In this document: piece after piece, positions 39,636 through 50,266 of the stretch
How the letters are laid out: every line of letters starts with the position of its first letter
Numbering within the stretch: the stretch's first letter is position 1
NCBI RefSeq assembly: GCF_003515775.1
Contig: NZ_QWEI01000002.1
Coordinates: 1-64,000, forward strand
Source of the DNA: Ureibacillus yapensis
GTDB taxonomy: Bacteria > Bacillota > Bacilli > Bacillales_A > Planococcaceae
Reading direction: 5' to 3'
Length of the DNA: 64,000 bases
Position numbers and translations under genes: made by a program
The notes under the pieces: generated by a model
The model's database searches: none
What the model saw: only the letters and a program-made list of their open reading frames with translations
Told to the model about the DNA's origin: nothing

Positions 39636-40217
39636 TTAGTTGAATTCCAATAATTTCGCAACTTGTTTAAAGTCGTCCAAGAGAAACTCTTTGTTTTTCA
39701 TCACATCGTTAAACCAAGGGTCAATCGGCTTTGTAAATTGTTCTTCGGGTTCCTCGTTTTGCTGAAGTGTAGCCACCAGATAATCAATCATTTTTGTTCG
39801 TTGCTCATAAAACTTGATGCGTTGATGGAAATCTTTATTTACTTCCACATTGAATAGTTTTCCCAACCGGATAATGCCCGCGTTGACATGTTGCTCAGCA
39901 TACAAAGAAGATCCCACAATGGCAAGTTTTTGTTTAAAAGTGTATGGCAATTCTTTAAAATATGATTTCATGAATTCTTCTGTTTGTTGGGCAATTAATT
40001 GCAGCTGATTTATTTGTGCCTTTGTCAAATTTTTCGTTTCCTCAAAAGCCGGCAAAATGGCATATGCTTCATCCAAAAGCGATTTAACTCTTTCATACCG
40101 TGCTTCATCATGGGTTTCACCGATTTTTCTGTAAATGGTTTCGGCAACAAATAAACGCTGCAAATACCCCGTCAATAAAATCATGCCGTTATATTGTGAT
40201 GGTCCATTGGTTGTCAT
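39636..40217 (-). CDS. protein of unknown function
   Basis: 193 residues, almost all helical (TIYRKIGETHDEARYERVKS, FHQRIKFYEQRTKMIDYLVA), soluble and cytosolic. No catalytic motif is evident. ATG 40217 has GGGGGTC upstream. Conserved-looking, with good codon use for the region, but I do not recognise the family. It is followed by a strong terminator and preceded by panF with 75 bp between. Confidence 0.6.
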   Translation of the reverse strand: MTTNGPSQYNGMILLTGYLQRLFVAETIYRKIGETHDEARYERVKSLLDEAYAILPAFEETKNLTKAQINQLQLIAQQTEEFMKSYFKELPYTFKQKLAIVGSSLYAEQHVNAGIIRLGKLFNVEVNKDFHQRIKFYEQRTKMIDYLVATLQQNEEPEEQFTKPIDPWFNDVMKNKEFLLDDFKQVAKLLEFN

Positions 40218-40292
40218 GCTGAAATGACCCCCTTTTCATTATCCGCTTTGTTTCTACAAAAGCTTTTCATTATATCAAATCCCCGAACATAT

Positions 40293-41735
40293 CTATTGAT
40301 TCGTCATTCCCCCTACCCTCTGTGTTGCCAAACTCACAATCACGAAGATAATCAATGACGCAAATATAGGAATGGTTACTGTATGCATGCCAAAAATATG
40401 CGGAGAGAGGCGATCAATCGCTATATATAAAGCCAGCCCTACAATCATGGAAGAAATAGCGCCATATTTGTTTGCTTTTTTCCAATACAAACCAAACACA
40501 ACAGACCATAAAAAGGCCGACTCCAACCCACCAAATGCAAAGAGATTTAACCAAATCAAAAATTCCGGCGGTTTTAAGGCGAAGATGATGACAGCTAGTC
40601 CAATAACCGTTGTCACCAAAAAGCTCCGATTCTTAATCTGTTTGTCGGATGCGTCCGGATTGATGAAATTAAGATAAATATCTTTTACAACCGTCGAACT
40701 AACCATCATTAACAAGGCATTCACAGTGGACATGATGGCTGCCATTGGAGCTGCAAGAACAACCCCTGCAAGAATTGGCGGCAGTACTTTTAAAGTCAAA
40801 GTGGGCATTACGGTGTCCGCTACTTCAATGCCCGGAATAACTGGACGTGCCAAGACGCCGATTAAATGCATTCCAAACATTATCGTTCCAATACCGATTG
40901 TCCCAATAATAATGGCCTTATGTAAACTCTTTGAATCTTTATAGCTCATCGCTCGCACCGCAATTTGAGGCAATCCAATGACCCCTAATCCAATTAAAAT
41001 CCAGAATGACGAAACATATAACGGTGTTAATGATCCATCTGAACCAAACGGTGACAACATTTGGGGATTGTCATTATAAAGCGAGGCCATTATTTGATCA
41101 ATTCCCCCGCCTGCTATGATTGTACCGATAAGCAAAATGACTGTACCGATGATCATGATGGAACCTTGCAGCGCATCCGTTAATGCCACTGCACGGAATC
41201 CTCCGATGATTACGTATACTAACACGGTAACAGCAAATATCAACAAGGAAGTTGTATAATTCATTCCCGTCAGCGATTCGATCAATCGCGCACCGCCAAC
41301 CCATTGAGCCGTCATGGAAGCAAAAAGAAATACAATAATGCTGATAGCAGAAAGTACAATAATAGCATTGCTGTTATATCGCTTTTTTAAAAAATCAATT
41401 AACGTAATCGCTTCGTAGCGTCGGGAGATAATCGCGAATTTCTTTCCTAATACCATCAGTACAAAATATCCTGCCGGCAGCTGAGCCATAGCAAGCAAAA
41501 CCCAGCCCAGTCCAAGATTGTAAGAAACCCCGGGCCCGCCGATAAAACTGGAGGCACTTCCGTATGTAGCCATCATGGTCATGGCCAGCAAGAAACCGCC
41601 CATTTCGCGTCCGCCCAAAAAGTATTCCTGCAAAAAAGAATTTGACGTTCGAACTTGTTTATTTGCCCAAAAGCCGATCGCGAAAATAATGATTAAAAAC
41701 AGGAAAAGAGGGATAATTACTTGCCAATGAATCAT
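40293..41735 (-). CDS. panF: sodium/pantothenate symporter PanF
   Basis: 480 residues of the sodium:solute symporter family. Marks: SFLQEYFLGGREMGGFLLAM, MMATYGSASSFIGGPGVSYN, GGARLIESLTGMNYTT, MAAIMSTVNALLMMVSSTVV. About 13 membrane helices. It takes up pantothenate with sodium. It overlaps the stop of the yhdT gene by four bases (ATGA-type), a standard PanF-YhdT pair. The N-terminus is hydrophobic as in relatives. Confidence 0.88.
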   Translation of the reverse strand: MIHWQVIIPLFLFLIIIFAIGFWANKQVRTSNSFLQEYFLGGREMGGFLLAMTMMATYGSASSFIGGPGVSYNLGLGWVLLAMAQLPAGYFVLMVLGKKFAIISRRYEAITLIDFLKKRYNSNAIIVLSAISIIVFLFASMTAQWVGGARLIESLTGMNYTTSLLIFAVTVLVYVIIGGFRAVALTDALQGSIMIIGTVILLIGTIIAGGGIDQIMASLYNDNPQMLSPFGSDGSLTPLYVSSFWILIGLGVIGLPQIAVRAMSYKDSKSLHKAIIIGTIGIGTIMFGMHLIGVLARPVIPGIEVADTVMPTLTLKVLPPILAGVVLAAPMAAIMSTVNALLMMVSSTVVKDIYLNFINPDASDKQIKNRSFLVTTVIGLAVIIFALKPPEFLIWLNLFAFGGLESAFLWSVVFGLYWKKANKYGAISSMIVGLALYIAIDRLSPHIFGMHTVTIPIFASLIIFVIVSLATQRVGGMTNQ

Positions 41736-41995
41736 TGTTCCTCCTCCTGTTCTTCAAAAGAGACTTCTTTAAAGAACACTTTAATCGTGATCCATATCAA
41801 GAAGATCATAAAAACAGTTCCAGCGATACAGCTATAAAAGAACCATTCAGGAAATCCCAGGATATAATTATATTCTGATGGATCGCCGGAACCTAAGCCA
41901 TAAGCAAATCCAAACCAGATCGCAAAATTAATAATGACGAGTCCAACCCCAATCAATGCTTCCCGGTTGGCAACCTTAAAACGTTGATCCTGCAA
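41732..41995 (-). CDS. yhdT: YhdT family membrane protein
   Basis: 87 residues with two helices: REALIGVGLVIINFAIWFGF and WFFYSCIAGTVFMIFLIWIT, and an acidic tail (SFEEQEEEQ). YhdT/DUF997 proteins accompany PanF and are thought to assist it. TTG 41995 follows AAAGGAT at about ten bases. Coupled to panF by a four-base overlap. Confidence 0.85.
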   Translation of the reverse strand: MQDQRFKVANREALIGVGLVIINFAIWFGFAYGLGSGDPSEYNYILGFPEWFFYSCIAGTVFMIFLIWITIKVFFKEVSFEEQEEEQ

Positions 41996-42242
41996 TTTAA
42001 CTTCATCCTTTCAATTACTCTCATAAAAGAGGTTTTCCCCTTTTTATCATACTTTGTCGGATATGGAAATGGAAGAGTTTCTAATAACTATGCATATAAG
42101 AAAGATTTTCATCGTATATTTATTTATTCTTTTCCCAAATTAAGAGCAAATATTTTTTTCTCGTATCATATTTTGCTATAATTATAAAAGATAAAAATCA
42201 CACAATAAACTTGTGATTAATTAGGATGGAGGATAAAGTTTA

Positions 42243-42713
42243 ATGAAAAAACTTTCTGCTATTTTTCTTGCCTTCACTTTAGCGTTCTCGAGTGTCGGTA
42301 CAATTATTCCTTTCATGGATGATGCTGAAACTGCCGAAGCAAAACGGTATAAGTCTGGCAAAAAGAGCTATAACAACAACCCAGGCACAACAAACAACAA
42401 CATCCAAAAAAATGATAATGGAACAAATTCAACTGTAAACAAATCTACAACAAACAATAACAATAAATCTGCAACGACAAACCCGAACAAAGGCGGTTTC
42501 TTTAGCGGCGGGCTAATGAGAGGGTTATTCATAGGCGGACTGGCTGGTTTATTATTCGGCAGTCTATTCGCCGACATGGGATTACTCGGGAACATTTTAG
42601 GCTTTGCGATCAACGCAGCGGCAATTATTTTCATCGTGTTTATCTGCATGAAAATTTATCAAATGATCAAACGCAATAAAAACAAAGAGGTAACAGACAA
42701 TTGGAAACGATGA
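42243..42713 (+). CDS. Tim44-like N-terminal membrane protein
   Basis: 156 residues. Signal-like N-terminus ending in AEA, an Asn/Thr/Lys-rich linker (NNNPGTTNNNIQKNDNGTNS), then GGFFSGGLMRGLFIGGLAGL and a second hydrophobic stretch (ILGFAINAAAIIFIVFICMK). This is the small membrane form found in bacilli and often labelled preprotein translocase subunit Tim44, without the Tim44 lipid-binding domain. Function not known. ATG 42243 with GGATGGAGG upstream. It overlaps the following DUF2653 gene. Confidence 0.7.
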   Translation: MKKLSAIFLAFTLAFSSVGTIIPFMDDAETAEAKRYKSGKKSYNNNPGTTNNNIQKNDNGTNSTVNKSTTNNNNKSATTNPNKGGFFSGGLMRGLFIGGLAGLLFGSLFADMGLLGNILGFAINAAAIIFIVFICMKIYQMIKRNKNKEVTDNWKR

Positions 42714-42994
42714 CTTTATCTGAACAAGAGATCGTGAACGCCCTTTGCTATTTTCATGCTAAATTCAAGCATGTTCAACCTTCCGACGTTGAAGTGGAAT
42801 TAATGTATGATGATTTGGGCGGATTTACCGCAGAAGCCTATGTAAATGGTCAAATGGACTTCTATAATACGGTAAATTTCATCACGGCAATCCGACTATA
42901 TCTCGATGAACAATTAAATCGAGATTCCCTGTCGGCAAGAATTGTCCTAGACCTGCATGATGATGAAGGAATCATTGCGAATATAGAATGGTAA
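42701..42994 (+). CDS. yxcD: YxcD family (DUF2653) protein
   Basis: 97 residues. The pattern LSEQEIVNALCYFHAKFKHV, VEVELMYDDLGGFTAEAYVN is that of DUF2653/YxcD, a cytosolic protein of unknown role. TTG 42701 lies nine bases after AGAGGT and inside the end of the preceding gene (overlap 13 bp); the later ATG 42710 is too far from the site. A terminator follows. Confidence 0.75.
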   Translation: METMTLSEQEIVNALCYFHAKFKHVQPSDVEVELMYDDLGGFTAEAYVNGQMDFYNTVNFITAIRLYLDEQLNRDSLSARIVLDLHDDEGIIANIEW

Positions 42995-43006
42995 AATTCC
43001 CAATCT

Positions 43007-43050
43007 AAAAGAGGTTGTCCAGAACAAAAATCTGGGCAACCTCTTCTTTT
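43007..43050 (+). terminator. terminator
   Basis: AGAGGTTGTCCAGA/TCTGGGCAACCTCT (one mismatch) with a T-rich tail, usable in both directions. Confidence 0.75.
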
Positions 43051-43055
43051 CTTTA

Positions 43056-43310
43056 TCAGTGACTGACATTGATGGTCTTCTTTACTTTAGTATGACGATC
43101 TTTTATATGATAGTATTTAATATTGCCGTTGATTAACTCCATAAAAAATTCAATTTCAGCGTGCTTGTAAATAGGCCATTTTGCTAGGGCTAATAATCCA
43201 TGTGGAGGAGGAACTTGCTCTAGGCAATCTAAGATTTTTGGATTATTAAAGTTCAAGTAGAAATAATGGCCATCTTGAAACTTCGCCAATATACTGTATC
43301 TATTATCCAT
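43056..43310 (-). CDS. 84-residue protein, unknown
   Basis: ATG 43310 behind GGGAGGGT. Mixed composition with aromatic clusters (DGHYFYLNFNNPKILDCLEQ, NGNIKYYHIKDRH). Could be a small alpha/beta protein. Not recognised; no adjacent partner on the strand except the divergent terminator. Confidence 0.5.
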   Translation of the reverse strand: MDNRYSILAKFQDGHYFYLNFNNPKILDCLEQVPPPHGLLALAKWPIYKHAEIEFFMELINGNIKYYHIKDRHTKVKKTINVSH

Positions 43311-43440
43311 ATACCCTCCCGATCATGTTAATCTTATATATCTATTTTATTAACTGTATGTAATAATTTCAATAAAAACTTCTAAACTATGTAAATCCTA
43401 TCATATAGAGGCGAAATTTGCTTGATTTATTGCTTTTCAT

Positions 43441-43482
43441 AAAAAATAGGCTGAATCTACCGCTTAAGGTGAATTCAGCCTA
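43441..43482 (-). terminator. terminator of the 5'-nucleotidase gene
   Basis: TAGGCTGAATCTACC/GGTGAATTCAGCCTA with a minus-strand T run, just past the stop. Confidence 0.8.
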
Positions 43483-43492
43483 AAAGAAATCA

Positions 43493-45703
43493 TTATTTAG
43501 CTACGTCAACGATGCGACCTTCAATTGTTGGCTTAATCGTTTTGATGGATTCTAAATGTTCTTTAAAGTTTTCCCAATCCGATAAGCCTAAATCCGTAAC
43601 GCGGCCTTCTTCATATACTTTCGCAAAGACATCATAGCCATCTCCGCCTTTGGCAGTGAACGCATTTGTAGCGATTGTATAAGTAGCTTGGTCATCGATT
43701 TCAACAGCTTCTCCTTGGTCATTTGTATAAGTAATGCTTACGATGCGTTCTCCGGCAGGTTTGGAAGAGTCAAATTTGACTTTTATTCCTTTGGAAACAT
43801 GCAAAAATCCACCGTTTTCTTTCGGATAAGTGCCAACACTGATTTCAAATGCTTCTTTCAATTCGGCACCAGTCAGATCCATCAATGCCAGTGTATTGGC
43901 AAAAGGCAGTACAGTAATGACTTCCGAAACAGTGATTGGTCCTTCATCTATTGCCGCGCGAATTCCCCCACCGTTTTGAACAGCCATGATTACCTTCTTG
44001 TCTGTGTAATCCTGAGCTTTTGTAACCATACCGTCAGTAATCAAGTTACCTAAAGCCGTCTCGTTTTTGCGAACGCTCAATTGTTCCGTATTCCCTTCGT
44101 CTGAAATACGCGGGTTCACTAAAGCAGCCGTTGTGCTTGCATTGATTTGGGTATTTCCTAATTTCTCAACCTGCTCTTTATAAGGAGCCAACAGTTGAAG
44201 CGCTTGTTGGTCATCGGTATATTTTCCTAATTCCAGCAATTCGCCTTGGTGGCTCACAATCACGCCTTTTTCGTCAAACGCTACATCCAATGTTCCTAGA
44301 TGACTGCTGGCATTCGCTGCTTGGACAATTAATGTTGTCTCTTTGGCTTGTCCTTGCGCATTTTTGTCTATTACATAGGGTTCCTTTAGTCTTGTGTGGG
44401 AATGTCCACCAACGATTACGTCAATGCCTTCCACATTTTGAGCCAAAAGGATATCATTATCCACTGCAGGGTTATCGTCAAATCCAATGTGGGTAAGTGC
44501 GATAATTTTGTCGACACCCATACCTTCAAACGCTTTTACCGCTTTTTCTGCTTCTTCAATATAATTTTCAAATTCAATGCTGCCCGGAGAAGAGAGATCA
44601 GCCGTTTCTGCTGTCGTTAACCCGAAAATCCCCACTTTTTCGCCATTTACTTCTTTCACGATTCCATTATAAATTTTACCGTTCTCTGGTTCGCTTGAGA
44701 TTAAATCGCTGAATAAACCTGTAAACTGTTTGTCCCCAGAAAAATCAACGTTTGCTGATACGAATGGGAATTTGGCAGCTTTTATAAAATCAACTAGAGC
44801 TTTGTGCCCTTCTGGCGAAGAACCGCCATCAAACTCATGGTTGCCGAATGTCATGGCATCATATTGCATGTAGTTCATGAAAGCCACATCTGCTTGCCCT
44901 TTAAATTCATTGTAGTATAAAGTACCCGTGTTAGCGTCTCCAGCGTCTAATAACAAAGCATCTGGATTTTCTGCACGGACTTCCTTCACCGCTGTTGCAC
45001 GCTTTGGAGCCATTTCAATTTGACCATGCGTATCATTCGAATGCATGATTGTTAAGTTGAAAGCACCATCGGAATCATTTGGGAGTTCTAAAGCACGCGC
45101 CAAAAACGTTGCCGCTTGTCCTCTTGTCACGAATTTTGCAGGAGAAAAGGAGCTGGCCGTCGTACCTGTAGTAATCCCATAATCGTAAAGTGCTTTTATT
45201 TCGTTAGCATACTTTGCTACGTCTTTAAATGGCAATGCTTCATCATTTTTCGGCTGAAGATTTAAAGCGGAAGAAAGCATTAGAGCGAAATGCTCACGCG
45301 AAATTTTTTCATTTGGTTTAAAAGTATGGTCAGAATAACCCTTAATGATATTTGCTTCTTTTAATGCGGCAATCGCACCGAAAGAGTCCTTTGCTTTAGG
45401 TACATCTTTAAACCCTGGATCTTGAACGTTTTTTGTATCCAATTTCAGGATATTGGCAAGCATAATTGCAACCTGTCCACGTGTTACGCCGGCTTCAGGT
45501 TTGTATGTACCATCCGGAAAACCTTTAATTATTCCTAAATCTGCTAGTTTAATAATATGTTCTGAGTATGGATGTGATGAAGAAACATCAGAAAATGAGG
45601 CTGCTGCTTCAGTTTGCATTGGGGTAACAATCAATACGGATGATGCCAGTGCAGTAGTAGTAGCTGTGGCTAAAAAGATTTTGCCGTTCTTGGATAATTT
45701 CAT
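43493..45703 (-). CDS. SLH-anchored 5'-nucleotidase
   Basis: 736 residues. Signal peptide ending in EAAA, three S-layer homology domains (about residues 35-205: FSDVSSSHPYSEHIIKLADL, FKDVPKAKDSFGAIAALKEA, FKDVAKYANEIKALYDYGIT), then a calcineurin-like metallophosphatase domain: MHSNDTHGQIE, GDANTG, FGNHEFDGGS, THIGFD, GGHSHTR. It ends in the 5'-nucleotidase C-terminal domain (GNLITDGM, VQNGGGIRA, TAKGGDGYD). It should sit on the cell surface, held to wall polymers by SLH, and release phosphate and nucleosides from external nucleotides. ATG 45703 has GGAGG ten bases upstream. Confidence 0.88.
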   Translation of the reverse strand: MKLSKNGKIFLATATTTALASSVLIVTPMQTEAAASFSDVSSSHPYSEHIIKLADLGIIKGFPDGTYKPEAGVTRGQVAIMLANILKLDTKNVQDPGFKDVPKAKDSFGAIAALKEANIIKGYSDHTFKPNEKISREHFALMLSSALNLQPKNDEALPFKDVAKYANEIKALYDYGITTGTTASSFSPAKFVTRGQAATFLARALELPNDSDGAFNLTIMHSNDTHGQIEMAPKRATAVKEVRAENPDALLLDAGDANTGTLYYNEFKGQADVAFMNYMQYDAMTFGNHEFDGGSSPEGHKALVDFIKAAKFPFVSANVDFSGDKQFTGLFSDLISSEPENGKIYNGIVKEVNGEKVGIFGLTTAETADLSSPGSIEFENYIEEAEKAVKAFEGMGVDKIIALTHIGFDDNPAVDNDILLAQNVEGIDVIVGGHSHTRLKEPYVIDKNAQGQAKETTLIVQAANASSHLGTLDVAFDEKGVIVSHQGELLELGKYTDDQQALQLLAPYKEQVEKLGNTQINASTTAALVNPRISDEGNTEQLSVRKNETALGNLITDGMVTKAQDYTDKKVIMAVQNGGGIRAAIDEGPITVSEVITVLPFANTLALMDLTGAELKEAFEISVGTYPKENGGFLHVSKGIKVKFDSSKPAGERIVSITYTNDQGEAVEIDDQATYTIATNAFTAKGGDGYDVFAKVYEEGRVTDLGLSDWENFKEHLESIKTIKPTIEGRIVDVAK

Positions 45704-45895
45704 TAGGATAAAACCTCCGACAATCGAATTATTAATATTTTTAATACAACATTATATTAATCTATAGCATTGTAAAAATCTATTAAGGGCATGTAAATTT
45801 ATTGTTAGATTACCATTCTTTAAAAACCTATTTAATGCCTTTTTTAAAAGCAAGATACAGCGTCATACCCTCTCCTGAATGAACAAAAAAGTAAA

Positions 45896-45927
45896 GGCCG
45901 ACCCAAAAACATGAGTTTTGGGCCAGC
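45896..45927 (-). terminator. aconitase terminator
   Basis: A GGCTGGCCCAAAAC/GTTTTTGGGTCGGCC stem in minus-strand sense with a TTTACTTTTTT tail. Confidence 0.75.
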
Positions 45928-45940
45928 CTCTTTGTGCAAA

Positions 45941-48643
45941 TTATTCAGCTGCTTTCGAGCGAAGAACCATTTGCAGGATACCACCGTTACGGTAGTAGTC
46001 TACATCTACTTCAGAGTCGAAACGAGCAAGAGCTTTAAATTCTTTTACTGTTCCATCTTCCGCTTTAGCAGTTACTGTTAAAATATCACGTGGTTTTACA
46101 TCATCTGTAAGGTTAACAGAGATTTCTTCTCTACCAGTCAAGCCTAAAGAATCTGCGCTTTCACCTGGCATGAATTGAAGTGGCAATACACCCATCATCA
46201 CAAGGTTTGAACGGTGGATACGCTCATAGCTTTGTGCGATTACTGTTTTGATGCCCAATAAGAATGTACCTTTAGCAGCCCAGTCACGGGAAGAACCCAT
46301 ACCATAGTCGTTACCTGCTAAAACTACTAATCCAGTACCTTGTTCTTGGTATTTCATCGCTGCATCGTAAATGTACTCTACTTCGCCTGTTGGCCAGTAA
46401 GTTGTGAAGCCACCCTCTGTACCAGGAGCAACTTGGTTGCGGATACGGATGTTCGCAAATGTTCCGCGCATCATCACTTCATGGTTACCACGGCGAGAAC
46501 CGTAAGAGTTGAAGTCACGAATCGCTACACCATTTTCTTGCAAATATTTACCTGCTGGTGTATCTTTGCCGATTGCACCTGCTGGTGAAATGTGGTCAGT
46601 TGTAATAGAGTCGCCAAATTTAGCGATTACGCGCAATCCAGAAAGACCTTGGATTGGTTGCGGCTCTTTAGAAAGACCAGTAAAGAATGGTGGGTTTTGG
46701 ATGTAAGTTGAATTTTCATCGAATGTATATAAAGAATCCGTTGATGTTTCAATTTCATTCCATTTTTCGTTTGAAGTAAATACTGTTGCATATTCTTTTT
46801 GGAATAATTCACGAGTAACTACTTTATTCAATACTTCATTTACTTCTTCTGTTGTTGGCCAAACGTCAGCAAAGAATACATTGTTGCCATCTTTGTCTGT
46901 ACCGATTGCATCTCTTTGAAGGTCGATATCAACTGTACCAGCCAATGCATAAGCCACAACAAGTGGCGGTGATGCCAAGTAGTTTGCTTTTACAAGTGGG
47001 TGTACACGGCCTTCGAAGTTACGGTTACCGGAAAGTACAGAAGTTACGAATAAATCTTTATCTTTGATCGCTTCTTCGATTTCTGGAAGCAATGGACCGG
47101 AGTTACCGATACATGTTGTACAACCATAACCTACTGTATTGAATCCGATTTGATCCAAGTAGCTTTGCAAGCCAGAATCTTCAAGGTAGCCAGTTACTAC
47201 TTTTGAACCTGGTGCCAAAGATGTTTTTACCCATTTTGGTGGTTGGATTCCTTTTTCAACCGCTTTTTTAGCAACTAGACCAGCAGCTAAAAGAACGTAT
47301 GGGTTGGATGTATTTGTACAAGAAGTAATTGCAGCGATTGCAACCGCACCTGTAGGCATTTCTACATCGCCATCTGCAAATTTGATTGTAGATGTTTTTG
47401 CAAATTCATCTTCTGTTAAACCGAAACCTTGTACGCCCATAGGAGCAGTAACTGCTTCATGGTAGCGCGCTTTCATTTCTGAAAGTGGAATCAAGTCTTG
47501 TGGACGTTTTGGACCAGAAAGGTTTGGTTCGATTTCTTCTAATTTAATTTCCAATACGTCAGTATAAACCGGCTCTAATGTTGGATCAAAGAATAGGTTG
47601 TTCGCTTTTAAGTAAGCTTCTACAACCGCAATATGCTCTTCATCACGGCCAGTTAAACGCATGTAGTTTAATGATTCTTCATCAATTGCGAAGTATCCGC
47701 AAGTAGCACCATATTCAGGAGCCATGTTTGAAATTGTAGCGCGGTCAGCCAATGGCAGCTTGGATACGCCTGGGCCGAAGAACTCTACGAATTTACCAAC
47801 TACGCCGCGTTGACGCAATACTTGTGTTACTTTTAAAGCCAAGTCAGTTGCAGTAGCGCCATTTGGAAGTTCGCCAGTTAATTTAACGCCGATTACTTCT
47901 GGAATTGTGAAGTATGAAGCTTGACCTAACATACCTGCTTCTGCTTCAATACCACCAACACCCCATCCTAGAACGCCGATCCCGTTGATCATTGTTGTAT
48001 GAGAGTCAGTACCAACTACTGAATCAGGGAATGTTTCAAATGTGCCGTCTTCATTTTCTTTCACGTGAACAACTGGTGCTAAATACTCCAAGTTAACTTG
48101 GTGTACGATACCAGTTGCTGGAGGAACCGCACGGAAGTTATCGTATGCAGTTTGAGCCCATTTTAAGAAGTTGTAACGTTCTGCGTTGCGTTCGAACTCA
48201 AGGTCCATGTTAGCTTGCAATGCAGAAGCATTACCGTATTTGTCAACTTGTACTGAGTGGTCAATTACTAGGTCAACCGGAATCTCAGGGTTGATTTTAT
48301 TTGGATCTCCGCCTAGCTCTTTCATAGCTGAACGTAAAGCTGCTAAGTCAACTACTACCGGAACCCCAGTGAAGTCTTGTAATACTACGCGTGATGGTTT
48401 GAATGGTACTTCACCTTCCGGATTAGCACCCGCACCAAATTTAGCTAGATTGTTTACATGCTCTTCTTTAATTACATAGTTATCATATTGACGCAATACA
48501 GATTCTAGTAATACTTTAATTGAGTATGGTAGGCGTGATACGTTTGCTACGCCTGCTTCTTCAATTGCAGCTAAGCGGTAAAAATTATACGTTTTACCGT
48601 TTACTTCAAAAGAAGAGCGGCTGTTGTGTAAGTTGCTTGCCAT
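45941..48643 (-). CDS. acnA: aconitate hydratase
   Basis: 900 residues, the monomeric AcnA/CitB type. The iron-sulfur cysteines are present: [12 protein letters not shown] and [11 protein letters not shown]; also [11 protein letters not shown] and [16 protein letters not shown]. It isomerises citrate to isocitrate in the TCA cycle and, without its cluster, can bind iron-responsive RNA in related bacilli. Normal length. ATG 48643 has GGGGGAG upstream. No CcpC-type dyad that I would trust in the 216 bp upstream. Confidence 0.95.
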   Translation of the reverse strand: MASNLHNSRSSFEVNGKTYNFYRLAAIEEAGVANVSRLPYSIKVLLESVLRQYDNYVIKEEHVNNLAKFGAGANPEGEVPFKPSRVVLQDFTGVPVVVDLAALRSAMKELGGDPNKINPEIPVDLVIDHSVQVDKYGNASALQANMDLEFERNAERYNFLKWAQTAYDNFRAVPPATGIVHQVNLEYLAPVVHVKENEDGTFETFPDSVVGTDSHTTMINGIGVLGWGVGGIEAEAGMLGQASYFTIPEVIGVKLTGELPNGATATDLALKVTQVLRQRGVVGKFVEFFGPGVSKLPLADRATISNMAPEYGATCGYFAIDEESLNYMRLTGRDEEHIAVVEAYLKANNLFFDPTLEPVYTDVLEIKLEEIEPNLSGPKRPQDLIPLSEMKARYHEAVTAPMGVQGFGLTEDEFAKTSTIKFADGDVEMPTGAVAIAAITSCTNTSNPYVLLAAGLVAKKAVEKGIQPPKWVKTSLAPGSKVVTGYLEDSGLQSYLDQIGFNTVGYGCTTCIGNSGPLLPEIEEAIKDKDLFVTSVLSGNRNFEGRVHPLVKANYLASPPLVVAYALAGTVDIDLQRDAIGTDKDGNNVFFADVWPTTEEVNEVLNKVVTRELFQKEYATVFTSNEKWNEIETSTDSLYTFDENSTYIQNPPFFTGLSKEPQPIQGLSGLRVIAKFGDSITTDHISPAGAIGKDTPAGKYLQENGVAIRDFNSYGSRRGNHEVMMRGTFANIRIRNQVAPGTEGGFTTYWPTGEVEYIYDAAMKYQEQGTGLVVLAGNDYGMGSSRDWAAKGTFLLGIKTVIAQSYERIHRSNLVMMGVLPLQFMPGESADSLGLTGREEISVNLTDDVKPRDILTVTAKAEDGTVKEFKALARFDSEVDVDYYRNGGILQMVLRSKAAE

Positions 48644-48859
48644 TTGTGTACTCCCCCTAGTTAAGAATTGAAAGGCTTACAAAGCTTTTCTCCATATATT
48701 ATCTTATCTGATATTTATACATAAGTAAATTACATTAATATTATCTTTTGTGATAAGTTATTTTTATGACCTAGCAATTTACTATGTTTATAACAGTTGC
48801 CAAATAAGAGTGGACATGGAACATTTTGATAAGTTTCTTCTACTTGTCTACCCGCTTTT

Positions 48860-49414
48860 TTAAATAGATAACTCACTCAAGGAAGAATTGTTTTTATCCA
48901 ATACTTTTATAATATAAAGTTCTGCATCCTTCAGTTTCGATAAATCTATATACCAGATTTCATAGTTCTCAACTTGATAGTTTGCAATTTGTTCTTCAGA
49001 TAAACTCGATAAAGGTAGCAGTTCAGCCTTTTCGCTATTGACCGTTACGGATACTCCCCCGTTCGGCTTAATCAGCCCAAATAATATTTCGCCATCCGAA
49101 TAGGCACTGGTGATTTTATCGTCTTCAAGTGGATCGGGCAGCGGCGAATAAGCCCCTTTCCCGGATGTCCATCCTTTCAAATTCTTTGTGACACTTCCCG
49201 TTCCAAAATAATTGCCATTCGATAAGAAGAAATATCTTTGTTCTTTTTCGCTCTTGGGTCCTTCAATCCATTCATACTTTGCATCGGTCGGCAAAGCCTC
49301 TTCTGGTGTTTTTTTGCCATCCCCGCCAAATGCAGCCAAGCAGAAATAATAGCCAAAACCAATTGCAACCATCAATGCAGCAATTAAAAATATACGCAAA
49401 AATCGTTGTTTCAT
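48860..49414 (-). CDS. membrane-anchored protein, unknown
   Basis: 184 residues with one N-terminal hydrophobic segment (FLIAALMVAIGFGYYFCLAA), then an extracellular domain (ALPTDAKYEWIEGPKSEKEQ, LSNGNYFGTGSVTKNLKGW). A cysteine in the segment is not in a lipobox (FCLAAFGG does not fit), so it is likely a signal anchor. ATG 49414 behind AGAGGGGGAAG. Starts 18 bp after the DUF2785 gene ends and is likely in its transcript. Function not known. Confidence 0.6.
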   Translation of the reverse strand: MKQRFLRIFLIAALMVAIGFGYYFCLAAFGGDGKKTPEEALPTDAKYEWIEGPKSEKEQRYFFLSNGNYFGTGSVTKNLKGWTSGKGAYSPLPDPLEDDKITSAYSDGEILFGLIKPNGGVSVTVNSEKAELLPLSSLSEEQIANYQVENYEIWYIDLSKLKDAELYIIKVLDKNNSSLSELSI

Positions 49415-49432
49415 TCTCTTCCCCCTCTTACT

Positions 49433-50266
49433 CTATTGTTTCATCCATTTTGCAATGAACAATGAGACAATCGCTTGTAATTCCGGAGATTTTCTAGAAA
49501 ATTTCAATGTAAAGTATAAGGTTTTCATAAAATGGAGCGTATTTGTTCTTGCGGTAAAATAGTCGCGTGTATAGCCGACTTCCATCAAATAGAATTGTAA
49601 TTTATCAAACACTTGCTCAATCCATTCGATCAATATTTCTTCCGGAAAATCCTTTGATAATAAGCTTTCGATGATTGCAACAAGCCGTTCCTCCTCGTCA
49701 TCTACATAGACGGAACCTTTCCAAAAAGATTCCTTGATTCCCTGTAAAAGAATCGGTGCAAACCGGCTTTCAAAGGAAGGATGTGCAACAATGCTGGCTG
49801 ATAGATCCGCACCGTGGGCAATTGCATGCGACCAGCCTTTTTCACCACCCACAAATCCGCGAATATCCTTTTCTTTCATTAAATAGGAAACACTTTGTTC
49901 CAGCAATTCTATTGCTTGTTCCCGTGATAAAAAACGCAATTGGCGATCGGCATTCAGCAAATTGCTTAGCCAAAGGGCTGAAAAAGACCTTGTAAAAACA
50001 TGGTCATTATCCCTGTCTCCAATTTCATGATAAAGATAATTTTCGCCTTTTAATGTATTTGCTACATGAGCCATTTGTTCATTGGTGAATAATTGACCCG
50101 ATAATAGTTCGATAAATAACCGGTAATTTAGTTTATCCCGCAGTTCTTCATCCGGATTGCCGATTTCCCTAAGCATGAGATCGATTAATCCCTGGCCATG
50201 ATCCTTCAAATAGATTTGACGTTCTTTGTCATTTTTATTTAGCAGTTCCAAAAATACAGCTTTCAA
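49433..50266 (-). CDS. DUF2785 protein
   Basis: 277 residues, soluble and helical. GENYLYHEIGDRDNDHVFTR, SFSALWLSNLL, DIRGFVGGEKGWSHAIAHGA and DLSASIVAHPSF are the conserved DUF2785 blocks. Role not known; the Asp/His-rich segments could hold a metal. TTG 50266 is preceded by GGGGGA at eight bases. Coexpressed with the next gene. Confidence 0.75.
   Translation of the reverse strand: MKAVFLELLNKNDKERQIYLKDHGQGLIDLMLREIGNPDEELRDKLNYRLFIELLSGQLFTNEQMAHVANTLKGENYLYHEIGDRDNDHVFTRSFSALWLSNLLNADRQLRFLSREQAIELLEQSVSYLMKEKDIRGFVGGEKGWSHAIAHGADLSASIVAHPSFESRFAPILLQGIKESFWKGSVYVDDEEERLVAIIESLLSKDFPEEILIEWIEQVFDKLQFYLMEVGYTRDYFTARTNTLHFMKTLYFTLKFSRKSPELQAIVSLFIAKWMKQ

Noticed and set aside
48644-48859. 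CcpC operator before acnA
   Set aside because: ATAA/TTAT-like words occur but not with the spacing of a convincing dyad.
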